NCBI RefSeq assembly: GCF_000186865.1
Contig: NW_008705567.1
Coordinates: 569,397-633,396 of the forward strand
Direction of reading: 5' to 3'
From: Aureococcus anophagefferens
Taxonomy: Eukaryota; Sar; Pelagophyceae; Pelagomonadales; Pelagomonadaceae
DNA: 64,000 bases
Shown: one piece after another, positions 18,685 through 29,200 of the stretch
How the letters are laid out: every line of letters begins with the position of its first letter
Position numbering within the stretch: position 1 is the first letter of the stretch
The notes under the pieces: model-generated
Databases searched by the model: none
Seen by the model: the letters and a program-made list of their open reading frames with translations, nothing else
What the model was told of the DNA's origin: nothing
Made by a program: the position numbers and the translations under genes

Positions 18685-19575
18685 CTAGGCGAGGGGCGGC
18701 GGCGCGCCGCCGAACTCGGAGCCCCGGTCGACGTCGCCGGACTCGTAGGCCGCGGCCTGGGCCTCCGCGCGCTGCCGCTTCGCCGCGGCGACGCGGCGCC
18801 GGTCGTCCGCGAGCTCCTGGACGGTCTTCTTGCCCGTCACAACCGCAAAAACCTTCGCCGCGGCGCCGTCGGCCGCCTCGACGACGGGCGGGCCCCCGGC
18901 CTCGACCAGGGCCCGCATCTTCCGGCGGAAGTGGGCGACGCGGTCGCCGGGGAACGCGGCCGCGGCCTCGCCCGCGTACGACGACGCGGACTCGAAGAGC
19001 TCCGCCTGGGCCGCCGCGAGCGTCGACGCGACGCGCTCCAGCAGCGCGTCGCGCGCGGCCTCGTGGAGCGCCAGCTCGCGCTTCGCCGCCGCGTCGGCCG
19101 CGTCGAAGACCTCGCGCCGCGACGCCGCGAGCGCGCGCTCGCCCTTGCCCTCCTTGGCCTTCCGCGCCGCGCGGTCCAACTCGAGGCGCCGCCGGTCGCG
19201 GAACGCCATGGCGTCGCCGCAGGTCTTGGACGTGGCGAGGTGGCGCAGGGGGTCGAGCGCGGCGTCGACCAGCACCTTGCCCGCGGACCGGCGCACCGTC
19301 GCGTGCACGTACGCCGCGCGATCCCGCAGGCCCTTGGCGGCCGTCCCGACCTCCCCGCCGCTCCGCGCCGCGACGGCGTCGAGGAGCTTCACCGTGTTGT
19401 CGAAGTAGCGGAAGCCCGTCACCAAATGCTCGCACAGACCCGCGCCGAGCGTCTCGACGTCGGCCATCGTTTTTCGGTGGAGCGTCGCGGCGCCGTCGTA
19501 GGCCGTGTCCGCCGTGACCTCGCCGCCCTGGCCCTTCTCCCGCAGGTACTGGCTCGCGCGCTCGAGCTTGGGCAT
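18685..19575 (-). CDS. BAR-domain-like coiled-coil protein
   Basis: From ATG at 19575 (MPKLERASQYLREKGQGG) the product has 296 residues, nearly all helical and charged. The pattern of long amphipathic helices, with CEHLVTGFRYFDNTVKLLD, a central DPLRHL and KAKEGKGERA basic stretches, resembles the BAR/AH superfamily of membrane-curving dimers, placing it in endocytosis or trafficking. This is a fold-level guess. A longer frame from 19644 exists but adds a low-quality N-terminus. The tail is Ala/Gly-rich. Its stop is 10 bp from the stop of the cNMP-binding gene. Confidence 0.65.
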   Translation of the reverse strand: MPKLERASQYLREKGQGGEVTADTAYDGAATLHRKTMADVETLGAGLCEHLVTGFRYFDNTVKLLDAVAARSGGEVGTAAKGLRDRAAYVHATVRRSAGKVLVDAALDPLRHLATSKTCGDAMAFRDRRRLELDRAARKAKEGKGERALAASRREVFDAADAAAKRELALHEAARDALLERVASTLAAAQAELFESASSYAGEAAAAFPGDRVAHFRRKMRALVEAGGPPVVEAADGAAAKVFAVVTGKKTVQELADDRRRVAAAKRQRAEAQAAAYESGDVDRGSEFGGAPPPLA

Positions 19576-19753
19576 GGCTGGGCGGTGCGGCGCGGGCGCG
19601 GTCGATTGGCGGGCAGCCTCGAGCCGAGCGCAAAGCAGGCCCAAGGTAAAATTTTACCGCGACGGTGCCCTGGAGTTGATGCCAATCGACGGCTCGAACA
19701 GCGAGCAGCGGCAGCTCGTCCGGGCGCGACGACCGGGAGCGCGACGCCACGCG

Positions 19754-20834
19754 ATGTTCTTCGAGTCGGAGTACGACCGCGCCGTCGAGAAGGCCCGCGA
19801 GGCGGAGCGGGCGGCGGCGGACTCGCTGCGCGCCGCCGGCGTCGGGGCGCCGGTGGACGGCGGCCGCGCGGCGAGCCCGGCGCCGGCCGGCCAATCGGCG
19901 CCGGCGAAGCCCGCGGCGCCCATGGTGCCGCGGGCCGTCGCCGCGCCCGACGCGCCGCGGCCCGCGCCGGAGCCCAAGCGGCGGCCCGCGCCGGACAAGG
20001 CGACGCGAGGCGACGAACCGCCTCGGGAGGAGGACCGGGAGAAGCCGCGGAGCGACGACCGGGAGAAGCCGCGGAGCGACGACCGGGAGAAGCCGCGGAG
20101 CGACGACCGGGAGAAGCCGCGGGGCGACTACCGGGAGAAGCCGCGCGGCGACGACCGGGACCGGCGCGGCGACGACCGGCGCCGCGACGACCGGCGCCGC
20201 GACGACGACCGGCGCCGCCTGAGCCGGCGGCGACCGGCGGCCCGCGCCGCGCGAGGAGCGGCGCCGCGACGGCCACGACGACCGGCGCCGGAGCCGGTCG
20301 CCGCCGCGCGACGACCGGCGCCGCGACGGCCACGACGACCGGCGGCGGCCGCCGTCGCCGCGCCGCGGCGGCGCGCGGGGCGACGCGCGGTCCGGCGGCG
20401 GCGGCCGGCGGGACCGGCGGTCGCGGAGCTCGTCGCGGTCGTCGTCGAGCTCGTCGAGCAGCTCGAGCGACGACGAGGAGCTCTACGAGGGCTTCCTCAG
20501 CGACAGCGACGACCAGGACGACCGCGCCGTGACGTGGATGCGGCAGTACGGCCGCAAGGACCGCTTCGAGCGCCGCGAGCCCCACCCGATCCGCGGCGAC
20601 TCGCTCCTCGACGTCGCCAAGTGCGCCGCGCGCCTCGCCGTCAAGGGCAAGTACGGCAACTGGGACGACTACCTCCGCTTCCTCCACCGCCACTCGAAGC
20701 GGTGCCGGCCGCCGCCGGGCCGCCGGCCCGAGGAGCAGACGCCCTTCCTCCTCCGCAACTTCCTCAGGTCGCTCCACGAGGTCGACCGCGTCGGCGACGT
20801 CGCCCGCGTCATCAAGGAGTCGCGCCACCTATGA
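19754..20834 (+). CDS. RS-rich protein, probable frameshift or missed intron near 20220
   Basis: The frame from ATG 19754 (MFFESEYDRAVEKAREAE) passes a Pro/Ala region and then tandem DDREKPRS repeats and DDRRR runs up to about 20215. From there the sensible reading shifts by +1. That frame opens after TGA at 20220-20222 and continues with HDDRRRRSRSPPRDD, RSRSSSRSSSSSSSSSSDDE and a conserved-looking 100-residue end (GKYGNWDDYLRFLHRHSKR) to TGA at 20832-20834. Arg/Ser/Asp repeats on both sides of the shift suggest one RS-domain protein, perhaps in RNA processing (inference). A sequencing indel in the repetitive stretch or a tiny intron would explain it. Confidence 0.55.
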
Positions 20835-21021
20835 TCTCGGAGACCGAAGTAAATGCACGGACGTTCGCCCGTCGCGCCCTTCTCCACCGGGAGAAGCCGG
20901 GGCGCGACGGAACTGCAAGGCTAGCGCGGTCACTGAGCATGGCGCACTTTGCTTCTTCAAGTCAACTTTATATTATGTTCACCGTTCTCCGGAAACAATT
21001 GGCAGCCCGCGAGAGAAGACG

Positions 21022-23514
21022 ATGAACTACTCAAACTGGAAGTCCACCGGGCGGCAGGCGCCAGTGATGGAGTCGGCCTGTGATCGCGTGAGCGTAGGGC
21101 TGCGCATCCGACCGCTGAATTCGATAGTCCTCTGTGCGGCCCTCGTCGTCTCCGCGGCCGACGCGCCTCCGTCGTCGAGGCCGTCGTCGCCCCCGACGAC
21201 GATGGCGGTCGACGCGGGCGACGCCGCGTGCCCCTGCCTCCCGCTGTCCGAAGCCCCGGGGAACCCCCTGGCCTCGACTAACCTGACGAACCTCAACCTC
21301 ACGTCCTGCTCGCTCCTGGCGCCGTCGTCCGCAGGCGTGCCCTGCCTCACGCAGGCCATGGTCGACGCCGGCGCGTGCCAGTGCTACGCGGACAGCTACG
21401 GCTACGGCGAGTGCGCGGCGCACGACGAGGGGCTCGCGCCGTCGTGCGACGACGTCGGCGCGGAAGCGGCGTGGTGCGGCCTGCGCTGGTGCTACGTCGA
21501 CGAGGCGCTCTGCCACGGGAGCGCCTACGCCTACGTGGCGAGCGGCGAGCGGTCCGCGACGACGTCCGCGATGACGACGGACGCGCTCAACGCCAAGGTG
21601 CCGGGCCTCGGCGCCGCCGTCGCGGCCGCGCGGGCCGCGCGGCGCTTCTTCTCCTACGGCACCTGCGGCGAGGACGAGAGCGCCTGGGACGAGTGGACGA
21701 CCGCGGAGAACATCGCGGGCCTCAGGGGCGTCACGGTCTACCTCGGCGCGATCGCCGGCGACTACTACCCGTCGACGTACGAGGCCAACGGCACGGGCAG
21801 CCCCTTCGAGGGCGCCTTCATCGACTACGTGACGTTTCTCCTCGAGAGCGGCGGCGCGACGGTCGTGAACGCCATCGACGTGAGCGCCGCGTCCGCGGCG
21901 GCCGTCGGCTCCTTCAGCGGCCTCAGCCTCGACGTGAAGCACGGCGTCTACGACGTCGGCGTCGGCCCCATCTACCCGACGGCCGAGCGCCTCGAGCTCG
22001 CGGCCTTCACGCGGCCCATGATCCACGCCTTCATCTACCTCTACGCGCCCCAGCCGACGAAAGACGAGCTAAACTCCTACGACGTCGCGCTGCGCCTCTT
22101 CACGCCCTTCAAGGCGTCGCTCTGGGTCGCGATCCTCCTCGTCGCGGTCTGCGTGGGCATGATCCAGACGCTGGATTTAGGCCACATGGACGACGCGGCG
22201 TTCGCGCGCCACATGAAGTGGCACAAGGAGACGTCGTTCACGGAGAGCGCGGCGGCCTTTGCGTACGCGGCGCTCCGGGGCGCGCACGCGGCGTCCGTGG
22301 ATTTGTTCAGCGCGGGCGTCGCGGAGACGACGAGCGACTCCGCCGCGACGCGGTTCCTCATCTTCGGCTGGGCCTTCTTCATCCTCATCATCACGGCGTC
22401 CTACACGGCGAACCTCGCGGCCTTCCTCACGTCCGAGCGGGGCCTCGTCTGGGAGTTCGGCGAGAACACGGAGGAGGTGCTCTACGGCCCCGGCAAGGTC
22501 TGCGCGTGGCCGTCGACGATGTCGCCCATGCGCGACGTCTACCCGCGGGCCGAGTTCGTCGCCGCGAACAGCTACGGCGAGTTCCGGAGCCACCTCGAGG
22601 ACGGGACCTGCGACATCATCGCGACGGACGAGTACGACGCGGAGCACACGATGGAGATGAACGCGATCCTGTGCGACTTCGACCTCGTGGCCTTGGACAC
22701 GGTCGTCGTCATGGCCTACGCGTGGCCCGCGGCCGACGACGTCGCGACGCCCCTGAGCGCGCTCATGGCGTCCTACGAGTCCAAGGGCATCTCCTACAAC
22801 ACGTTCCTCGACCGCTACCCGACGCGCGGCGCGGACACGTGCGCCATCGGCCACGCGAAGCCGTCGGACTTCGACGTCGACGAGCTCCAGCCCCTCACGG
22901 TGCGCAACATGATCATCCCGCTGGCGGTCTGCTTCGCGTGCTGCGTCGCCTGCGTCGTCAACGCCGTCAAGGAGGTGAAGTCGCGCGAGCTCGCGGCCAT
23001 CGCGAATTTGGACGGCGGGTCCTTCGACGCCATCCGCCGCTGGAGCACGGGCCACGACCCGGGCAAGGTCCACGACGCCCACGGCGGTGGCGCCGCGGCC
23101 CGGGACGCGTCCGAGTCCGAGTCCGAGTCCGAGTCCGAGTCCGACGACGGCGCCGAGGACGACTCCTACGCCCGAGCTCTAGGGCTGCCCGAGACCGCCT
23201 CCTACGCCGGGCTCTTCTCCGACGGCCCGGTTCCGCCGCCGCCGCCCTATAGGCGGCCGTCGCTCGCGTCCCGGAGCGTCTCCTTCTCCTCGGCTCCCGC
23301 GGCGGCGCCGCCGCCGCCGGAGGCGAGGGCGATCGACGACGACCCCCCGGCGAAGCGGCGCGGCCGTCGCAAACGCGGCGCCCGCAGGGCCAGCCGGAGG
23401 GTGGAGCGGGAGGAGCGGCTCGACGCGGACCTCATCCCCGACGGCCGGGACCGCGGCGACACCGTGGACCTCCCGCATTGCGCTCCGGGAAGCGCGGGCT
23501 GCACGCTGCAGTAG
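21022..23514 (+). CDS. Ionotropic glutamate receptor-like ligand-gated channel
   Basis: The protein has 830 residues. The M3 gate motif SYTANLAAFLT, diagnostic of ionotropic glutamate receptors, is at about residue 459. Hydrophobic segments lie at about 367-385 (M1), 445-470 (M3) and 627-648 (M4). The ligand-binding halves flank them: DVGVGPIYPTAERLELAAFT before M1 and the stretch to EYDAEHTMEMN after M3. The N-terminal part has a signal-like hydrophobic run ending in SAADA and a Cys-rich region (about 110-170) in place of the animal amino-terminal domain. The cytosolic tail has a Glu-Ser repeat and a basic end. It resembles plant GLR-type channels; ligand and ion are not readable. Either ATG 21022 or 21067 could be the start. 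Confidence 0.85.
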   Translation: MNYSNWKSTGRQAPVMESACDRVSVGLRIRPLNSIVLCAALVVSAADAPPSSRPSSPPTTMAVDAGDAACPCLPLSEAPGNPLASTNLTNLNLTSCSLLAPSSAGVPCLTQAMVDAGACQCYADSYGYGECAAHDEGLAPSCDDVGAEAAWCGLRWCYVDEALCHGSAYAYVASGERSATTSAMTTDALNAKVPGLGAAVAAARAARRFFSYGTCGEDESAWDEWTTAENIAGLRGVTVYLGAIAGDYYPSTYEANGTGSPFEGAFIDYVTFLLESGGATVVNAIDVSAASAAAVGSFSGLSLDVKHGVYDVGVGPIYPTAERLELAAFTRPMIHAFIYLYAPQPTKDELNSYDVALRLFTPFKASLWVAILLVAVCVGMIQTLDLGHMDDAAFARHMKWHKETSFTESAAAFAYAALRGAHAASVDLFSAGVAETTSDSAATRFLIFGWAFFILIITASYTANLAAFLTSERGLVWEFGENTEEVLYGPGKVCAWPSTMSPMRDVYPRAEFVAANSYGEFRSHLEDGTCDIIATDEYDAEHTMEMNAILCDFDLVALDTVVVMAYAWPAADDVATPLSALMASYESKGISYNTFLDRYPTRGADTCAIGHAKPSDFDVDELQPLTVRNMIIPLAVCFACCVACVVNAVKEVKSRELAAIANLDGGSFDAIRRWSTGHDPGKVHDAHGGGAAARDASESESESESESDDGAEDDSYARALGLPETASYAGLFSDGPVPPPPPYRRPSLASRSVSFSSAPAAAPPPPEARAIDDDPPAKRRGRRKRGARRASRRVEREERLDADLIPDGRDRGDTVDLPHCAPGSAGCTLQ

Positions 23515-23822
23515 GCGCCGGCGTTCACCTTTTTTGTTCTCCAACTCCGGCGGGCCGCGCGTCGCAGTAGGGACACGACGCGAGCCACGGTTTGAACTTC
23601 TGTTTCGGTGAGCGTACTAGTTCAATTCAAGTACAACTTTCGGGTATATCTCTCGCGACGGGTTTGAGTGCCATTTTTAATGGGGCGAGAGTAACGCGAT
23701 CGAGGGATACACACCGCCGTCGCCGCGCGGCCTTCCTGAGTGCGCCTCGACGTTCTCGACGCCGCGGCCGGAGGCGCCGGGCCGCCCGCCGCCCGACCGC
23801 GCGACGCGGCCCTAGACACGCC
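23515..23822. other. Intergenic region upstream of the PP2C gene
   Basis: 308 bp between two plus-strand genes. The first half is AT-richer (around 23590-23680) and probably holds the iGluR 3' end and the PP2C promoter. A frame from 23592 joins the PP2C frame but reads Arg-rich noise, so I place the gene start at 23823. No RNA gene or repeat is seen. Confidence 0.4.
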
Positions 23823-25226
23823 ATGGGCGCCGCCGTCTCCGCGCGGGCCGACGAGGTGCCCGGCCAGCAGGAGAAGCTCGCGGCGCTCTACGAGTCGCTG
23901 GGCGTGGCGTCCCTGAGCGAGGAGCGCAGGGTCGAGTTCGAGGGTCAGCTCAGGGAGCTCTACGAGCGCCACGGCGGCGACCAGCTCTTCCTGGAGGAGG
24001 ACGCGCGGAAGCGGTCGGCGCTCTTCAAGCTCTTCGAAAAGGAGGCGCGCGAGCTCTTCGCGGAGCCGTCCCTCGCGGGCGCGTCCGAGTTCCGCCAGAA
24101 GCGCCTCAGCTACAGCGCGGCGCCCCAGCGCGGCAAGTCCGACGCGTCCCTCGGCGACGCGCGCGCGTCCGGCGAGCGGAATCGCCGGCCTTCCCTCGAG
24201 TTCCGCTCGCCCGAGTACGACCCGGCGAACCCGGCGGCGTCGCCGTCGCCGGAGACGCGGCCACTTGGTGCCAAGGCGCGCAACGCCGTCACGGTGAAGC
24301 CGGGCTACGAGGCGACGACCGCGCCCTTCGACGGGTCGATTCTGGGCACGTACAGTTACCACGGCATCGAGCCCAAGCACTACGGCGCGGGCGTCGTGTC
24401 GAAGATCAACCAGGACCGGGGCTGCGTCGTCGCGCCCTACAACGACTCCGACGCCTGCAGCCTCTACTGCATCTTCGACGGCCACGGCGAGCACGGCGAC
24501 GGCGTCTCCGAGTTTGTGCTCGCGACGATCGTCCAGGATTTGGAGGCGCACCCGGACCTCCACGCGGCGCCGGACGTGGCGTTGAAGGCGACGTTCCTCG
24601 CGACGGACATGGAGCTCGCGCGGTCCAACGTCGAGTCCTACTACAGCGGCACGACGGCCGTCGTCTGCTACCGCGTCGACGACACGATCTTCACCGCGAA
24701 CGCGGGCGACTCGCGCGCCATCGTCGCCGTCAAGGACGGCGCCGGCCGGACCTGCGTGCCCCTGTCCATCGACCACAACCCGAACGCGCCGGGCGAGCGC
24801 GAGCGCATCGTCAAGGCCGGCGGCTTCGTCTCCGACCCGCCCGAGGAGGGCCTGTCGGCGCGCGTCTGGCTCGACCGCAAGTGCACGCAGGTCGGGCTGG
24901 CCATGGGCCGGTCCATCGGCGACAACGCCGTGAAGCGCATCGGCGTCATAGCCGAGCCCGAGGTGCGCACGCACGAGGTGTCGGACCGCGACGACTTCCT
25001 CGTCATGGCGACGGACGGCGTCTGGGAGTTCATCCCCAACGAGGAGGCCATCGAGCTCGTGGGCCAGTTCTTCGACTCGGGGGCCGAGAACGCCGCCAAG
25101 GACGCCTGCAAGTCCCTCATCGACCTCGCCGTGAAGCGGTGGCGCGACATCGAGGGCGACTACCGCGACGACATCACGGCCATCGTCATGAAGCTCGCCA
25201 CGCAGGACCCGGACGCCGCGCTCTGA
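23823..25226 (+). CDS. PP2C-family Ser/Thr protein phosphatase, putatively N-myristoylated
   Basis: The product has 467 residues. PP2C metal-binding motifs are in order: FDGHGEHGDG near 219, ANAGDSRA near 295, MATDGVWEF near 397 and RDDITAIV near 448. These give the two-metal catalytic centre that dephosphorylates Ser/Thr. The start MGAAVSAR fits the N-myristoylation pattern (Gly2, Ser6), suggesting membrane attachment. Residues 1-170 form a charged, helical lead without a known domain. It is converging on the sulfotransferase, with 124 bp between stops. Confidence 0.9.
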   Translation: MGAAVSARADEVPGQQEKLAALYESLGVASLSEERRVEFEGQLRELYERHGGDQLFLEEDARKRSALFKLFEKEARELFAEPSLAGASEFRQKRLSYSAAPQRGKSDASLGDARASGERNRRPSLEFRSPEYDPANPAASPSPETRPLGAKARNAVTVKPGYEATTAPFDGSILGTYSYHGIEPKHYGAGVVSKINQDRGCVVAPYNDSDACSLYCIFDGHGEHGDGVSEFVLATIVQDLEAHPDLHAAPDVALKATFLATDMELARSNVESYYSGTTAVVCYRVDDTIFTANAGDSRAIVAVKDGAGRTCVPLSIDHNPNAPGERERIVKAGGFVSDPPEEGLSARVWLDRKCTQVGLAMGRSIGDNAVKRIGVIAEPEVRTHEVSDRDDFLVMATDGVWEFIPNEEAIELVGQFFDSGAENAAKDACKSLIDLAVKRWRDIEGDYRDDITAIVMKLATQDPDAAL

Positions 25227-25350
25227 GGGAGCCGGACCGCCTTCTTCCCGCGCGAAACTCCGGGGCCCGGCGCGCCCTCCCAGAGGGCCGCGCGCCCGCT
25301 TTGCTGCTTCCGCGCTCCCTAACTCGCCCGAGGGACGCGCCGATCCGCGG

Positions 25351-26127
25351 TTACGAAGAGCTCGGCCGCCAGAAGGCCGGGAGCGTCCGCGCCGCGGCGA
25401 GGACGCGCCGCGTGCAGGCCGTGTGGCTCGCGTTCTCGAAGCGGTCCCGCGCGTCGCGGGGAAAGTCCGCGTCAAAGGCCGCGGCGAGCGCGAGCGACCG
25501 CGGGTTCGACGCGAAGCGGTTCCGGTCCGGCACGTCCGCGGAGAGCGGCGCCTCGGGCCAGAGCTCGCGGAGCTTGGCGACGACGGCGCCGAGGCCGCCG
25601 CGGCGCAGGTGGTCCTTCTCCGTCAAAAAGTGGAATCGCGGCAGGTTCGCGAGCGCCGCGTCGCACGCGTAGGTGCCCGTGACCCAGACGCCCGGGTCGA
25701 CGCCCGCGAGCCGCTCGAGGTGCGCCGCGAGGCCCTCGGGGAAGGTCTCGCGCGCCCAGGCCTCGGGCGCGGGGATTTTCGCGTCCAACCGGAAGATGCG
25801 GCGCCGCTCGTCTTTCCGGAGCTTCATGTGGAAGTAGCCGCTCCGGAGCACGTCCCAGGGGTCCGCCAGCACCGTCAGGTAGAAGGGGTTCGTCGTCACC
25901 TTGGCGAACTTGGCCGGCTGGAAGGGGAAGTGGCCGTAGAGCGCGTCGAGGGGTCTTCGCGCCTCGGCGGGCGCCGGGATGCCGCGGCCGCGGCCCTCCC
26001 AGCAGCGCAGGCCGTAGCCGTCGTCGCAGAGCTGCTGCGAAAAGAGCTGGCGCAGCGTCGTGCCGCCGGAGTGGAGGAGGTGGAGGAAGACGACGGACCC
26101 GAAGGTCGCGTTCACGGGCTGCCCCAT
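25351..26127 (-). CDS. Sulfotransferase-family protein (PAPS-dependent)
   Basis: The protein has 258 residues. FLHLLHSGGTTLRQLF near the N-terminus matches the PAPS 5'-phosphosulfate loop of membrane/Golgi carbohydrate sulfotransferases (His-x-x-x-Ser-Gly-Gly-Thr-Thr). ADPWDVLRSGYFH resembles the 3'-phosphate-binding segment (RDPxxRxxSxY). The loop lies only 15 residues after the chosen ATG (26127), with no signal anchor before it, so a short upstream exon may be missing. The likely substrate is a glycan. The start is 84 bp from the start of the kinesin on the other strand, implying a shared promoter. Confidence 0.75.
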   Translation of the reverse strand: MGQPVNATFGSVVFLHLLHSGGTTLRQLFSQQLCDDGYGLRCWEGRGRGIPAPAEARRPLDALYGHFPFQPAKFAKVTTNPFYLTVLADPWDVLRSGYFHMKLRKDERRRIFRLDAKIPAPEAWARETFPEGLAAHLERLAGVDPGVWVTGTYACDAALANLPRFHFLTEKDHLRRGGLGAVVAKLRELWPEAPLSADVPDRNRFASNPRSLALAAAFDADFPRDARDRFENASHTACTRRVLAAARTLPAFWRPSSS

Positions 26128-26211
26128 CGGCGCGCAACAAGGTTGCCCTGCAAGGTAGCTATGAGCACTTGATGCTGTCCAGTGCGCCCCCTCGGCTGAG
26201 CGGCTGCCCCG

Positions 26212-29200
26212 ATGGAGGAGGGCGGCGCGGCGCCGGCGCCCGAGGCCCGGGAGGCCCAGGACGCGACCCTCGTCGAGCTCAGCGACGCCGACGCCGGCGC
26301 GCAGCACCCCGCGGACGACGCGACGGCGGCGACGCCGGACCCGGAGCGGCCGCCCGTCGAGGCCGGGGCCCAGCTGCCGCCGCCGCAGCCGCGGAGCCCC
26401 GCGGGCGACGGCGCGCCGCCCGGCCAGACGCAGACGCCGCCGCTCGCGCCGGCGGACCGGGGCGCGTCCCCGCCCCGGGGCGACCTCGACGCCGTCAAGG
26501 TGTCCGTCGCGGCCGCGCTCGACGACGCCGCGGACGAGCCCGAGCCGCGGGCGGCGAAGAAGGTCACGGTCGTCGAGAGCCTGCCCGCCGTGCAGCACCG
26601 GGGCCTGCGCGTCGACGTGGGCCCGCCGCCGGAGAAGACGCCCGGCTCCGCGGAGCTCGACACGGAGGCGTACTGCCGCCGCATGTGGCAGGGCCAGTCG
26701 AACATTTTGGTCGTCGTGCGCGTCCGACCGCTTCTGAAGCACGACCTCGGCGACCGCCACATCGTCAAGGTGCTGGAGCGCAAGGTCTGCGTGATCCTGG
26801 ACCCCCAGCGCGAGGACGACCGGAAGAACGTGCTCCGGCAGCACCGGTCGCGGGAAAAAAAGTACGCGTTCGACTACGTCTTCGACGAGGAGGACCGCCA
26901 GCTCGCCGTCTACAACCGCACGACCAAGTTCCTCATCCAGGGCGTGTTGGACGGCTTCAACGCCACGGTCTTCGCCTACGGCCAGACGGGCGCGGGCAAG
27001 ACGTTCACGATGATCGGGAGCCACGAGGAGCCGGGCATCGCGCCGCGCGGACATCGGACTTCAAAATTCTCGAGCTCGGCCACATCGAAGTCGATTCGGG
27101 TGATTTTTGGACGAAGCGATCGCTCTCCTCGAGCTCTCGAAGCACGACGAAAGAGCTCGCGTCGCAACGGTCGAAGTCGCACGTGTTGAAGTCGGGTTGA
27201 GGATTTGATTCGCACCCAGGCATCATGGTCCTCACGCTCCGCGACCTCTTCCGCCACCGCGACCGCCAGAAGGCGCGCGCGCGCCGGGAGATCAAGGTCA
27301 CGGTGAGCTTCCTCGAGGTCTACAACGAGAACATTCGGGACCTGCTCGGGTCCTGCGAGGACCCCGCGGACGTCGGCGGCGCGGCCAAGGAGGCGTCGGA
27401 GTTTTTGGACCTCCGCGAGGACCCGCTCAAGGGGCCCGTCGTCGCCGGCATCACGGAGATCGAGGCGAACTCGGCGACGGAGGTCATGGCGCTGCTCCAG
27501 CGGGGCAACGCGAAGCGGAGCCAGCACGCGACGGCCGCGAACGAGGTCTCGAGCCGGTCGCACGCGGTCTTGCAGATCACGGTAGAAACCCGCGAGCAGG
27601 CCGAGGGCACGCGCGCGGCGATCCAGATCGGGAAGCTCTCGCTGGTCGATTTGGCCGGCTCCGAGCGCGCGGCGAACACGAAGAACCGGGGCGACCGCCT
27701 CAAGGAGGGCGCGAACATCAACCGGAGTTTGCTGACGCTCGGCAACTGCATCAACGCGCTCGGCGACAAGTCGAACCGGGGCCAGTTCGTGCCCTACCGC
27801 GACTCGAAGCTGACGCGGTTGCTCAAGGATTCCCTGGGCGGCAACTGCCGCACGGTCATGATCGCCAACATCTCCGCGTCGAACGCGTCCTTCGAGGAGA
27901 CGCTGAACACGTTGAAGTACGCGAATAGGGCCAAAAACATCAAGACGGACGTGAAGAGAAATGTATTAGAGGTGAACCACCACATCTCGGAGTACGTGTC
28001 CCTCATCCAGAACTTGAGGAATGAAGTGACGGTGTTGAAGCAGCAGCTCGCGAACTCGACGACGGGGCCCGGCGGCGCGGTTTTGGAGGACCTGCCGCTC
28101 GACGCGCTCCTCGACGCGCCCCGGGCGTCGGCGCCGGCGCGCGTCGCGAAGACGCCGGGCGCGGACAAGGCGGCGCTCAAGGAGATGAAGGCCTGGATGC
28201 AGGAGAACTTCCGGGAGCGCATGCAGCTCCGGCGGACGCTCATCGAGCTCGAGGACCAGAACGTGCAGAACTCCATCGAGATCGGCAAGCGCCAGATCAT
28301 CGTCGCGGACTGGAACGCGTCCCGCGTGCAGACGCCCAAGGCCGGGCCCTCCGGCGATCGCGTCGCGGTGCTGCTGGCCGACGCGCCGGAACACGTCACG
28401 GCCGCCTACGGCGAGTGCGAGCAGCTCCGCAAGGCCATCGAGAAGAACGGCCGCACGAAGGGCGAGACGAAGAAGCGGCTGCGCGAGAACGAGAAGGGCG
28501 CCGAGCGGTTCCACGCGGAGCTGCGGAACGACCGCCGCGTGACGTCCGACGAGCGCCGCGAGCTCCTGGAGCTCATGTACCGCGCTGTGTGGAAATCTTC
28601 AACCCGACTTCAATTTGCGCGTAATTGAACGAATTGCGCCGAGCTCTTCGGCTTTGCTTCGAGAACTCGACGAGAGCAATCGATCCGTCCAAAAATCAGC
28701 CAAAACGACTTCGATTTGCCCGAGCTAGAGAACTTCAAAGTTCAGTGGTTTAATTCCACACAGGTACCGCATCGGCAACTTGGAGCTCGGCAACATGCAG
28801 CTCGAGCAGGCCCAGGTCATCCACAGCTCGGTCGTCAAGGGCAAGGACCTGACGATCCAGAAGCTCCAGCTGCAGCTCCTCATGCGCGACAAGGTCATCG
28901 CGCAGCAGCGGGACATCCTCAAGGCGAACGACCTCGACAGCGACGTGGGCCACGTGGGCCTCCAGCTCATGGAGCAGCGCGCCATGTCGCAGAACTTCGA
29001 CACCCTGCGGTCGACGACGCCCGCGCCCCACCGCCTCGGGGACCCCGACCCCTGCAACGCGTCCTTCGGGTCCACCGCGGGGTCGAACCCCGGCGGCCGC
29101 GTCATGTCGGCGGCGTCGCCCGCGCGCGTCGTCCACGTCCGCGAGCGGAGCAGCCACAAGAAGAGCCACCGCTTCACGGAGCACTCGGGCGACGCGCTGA

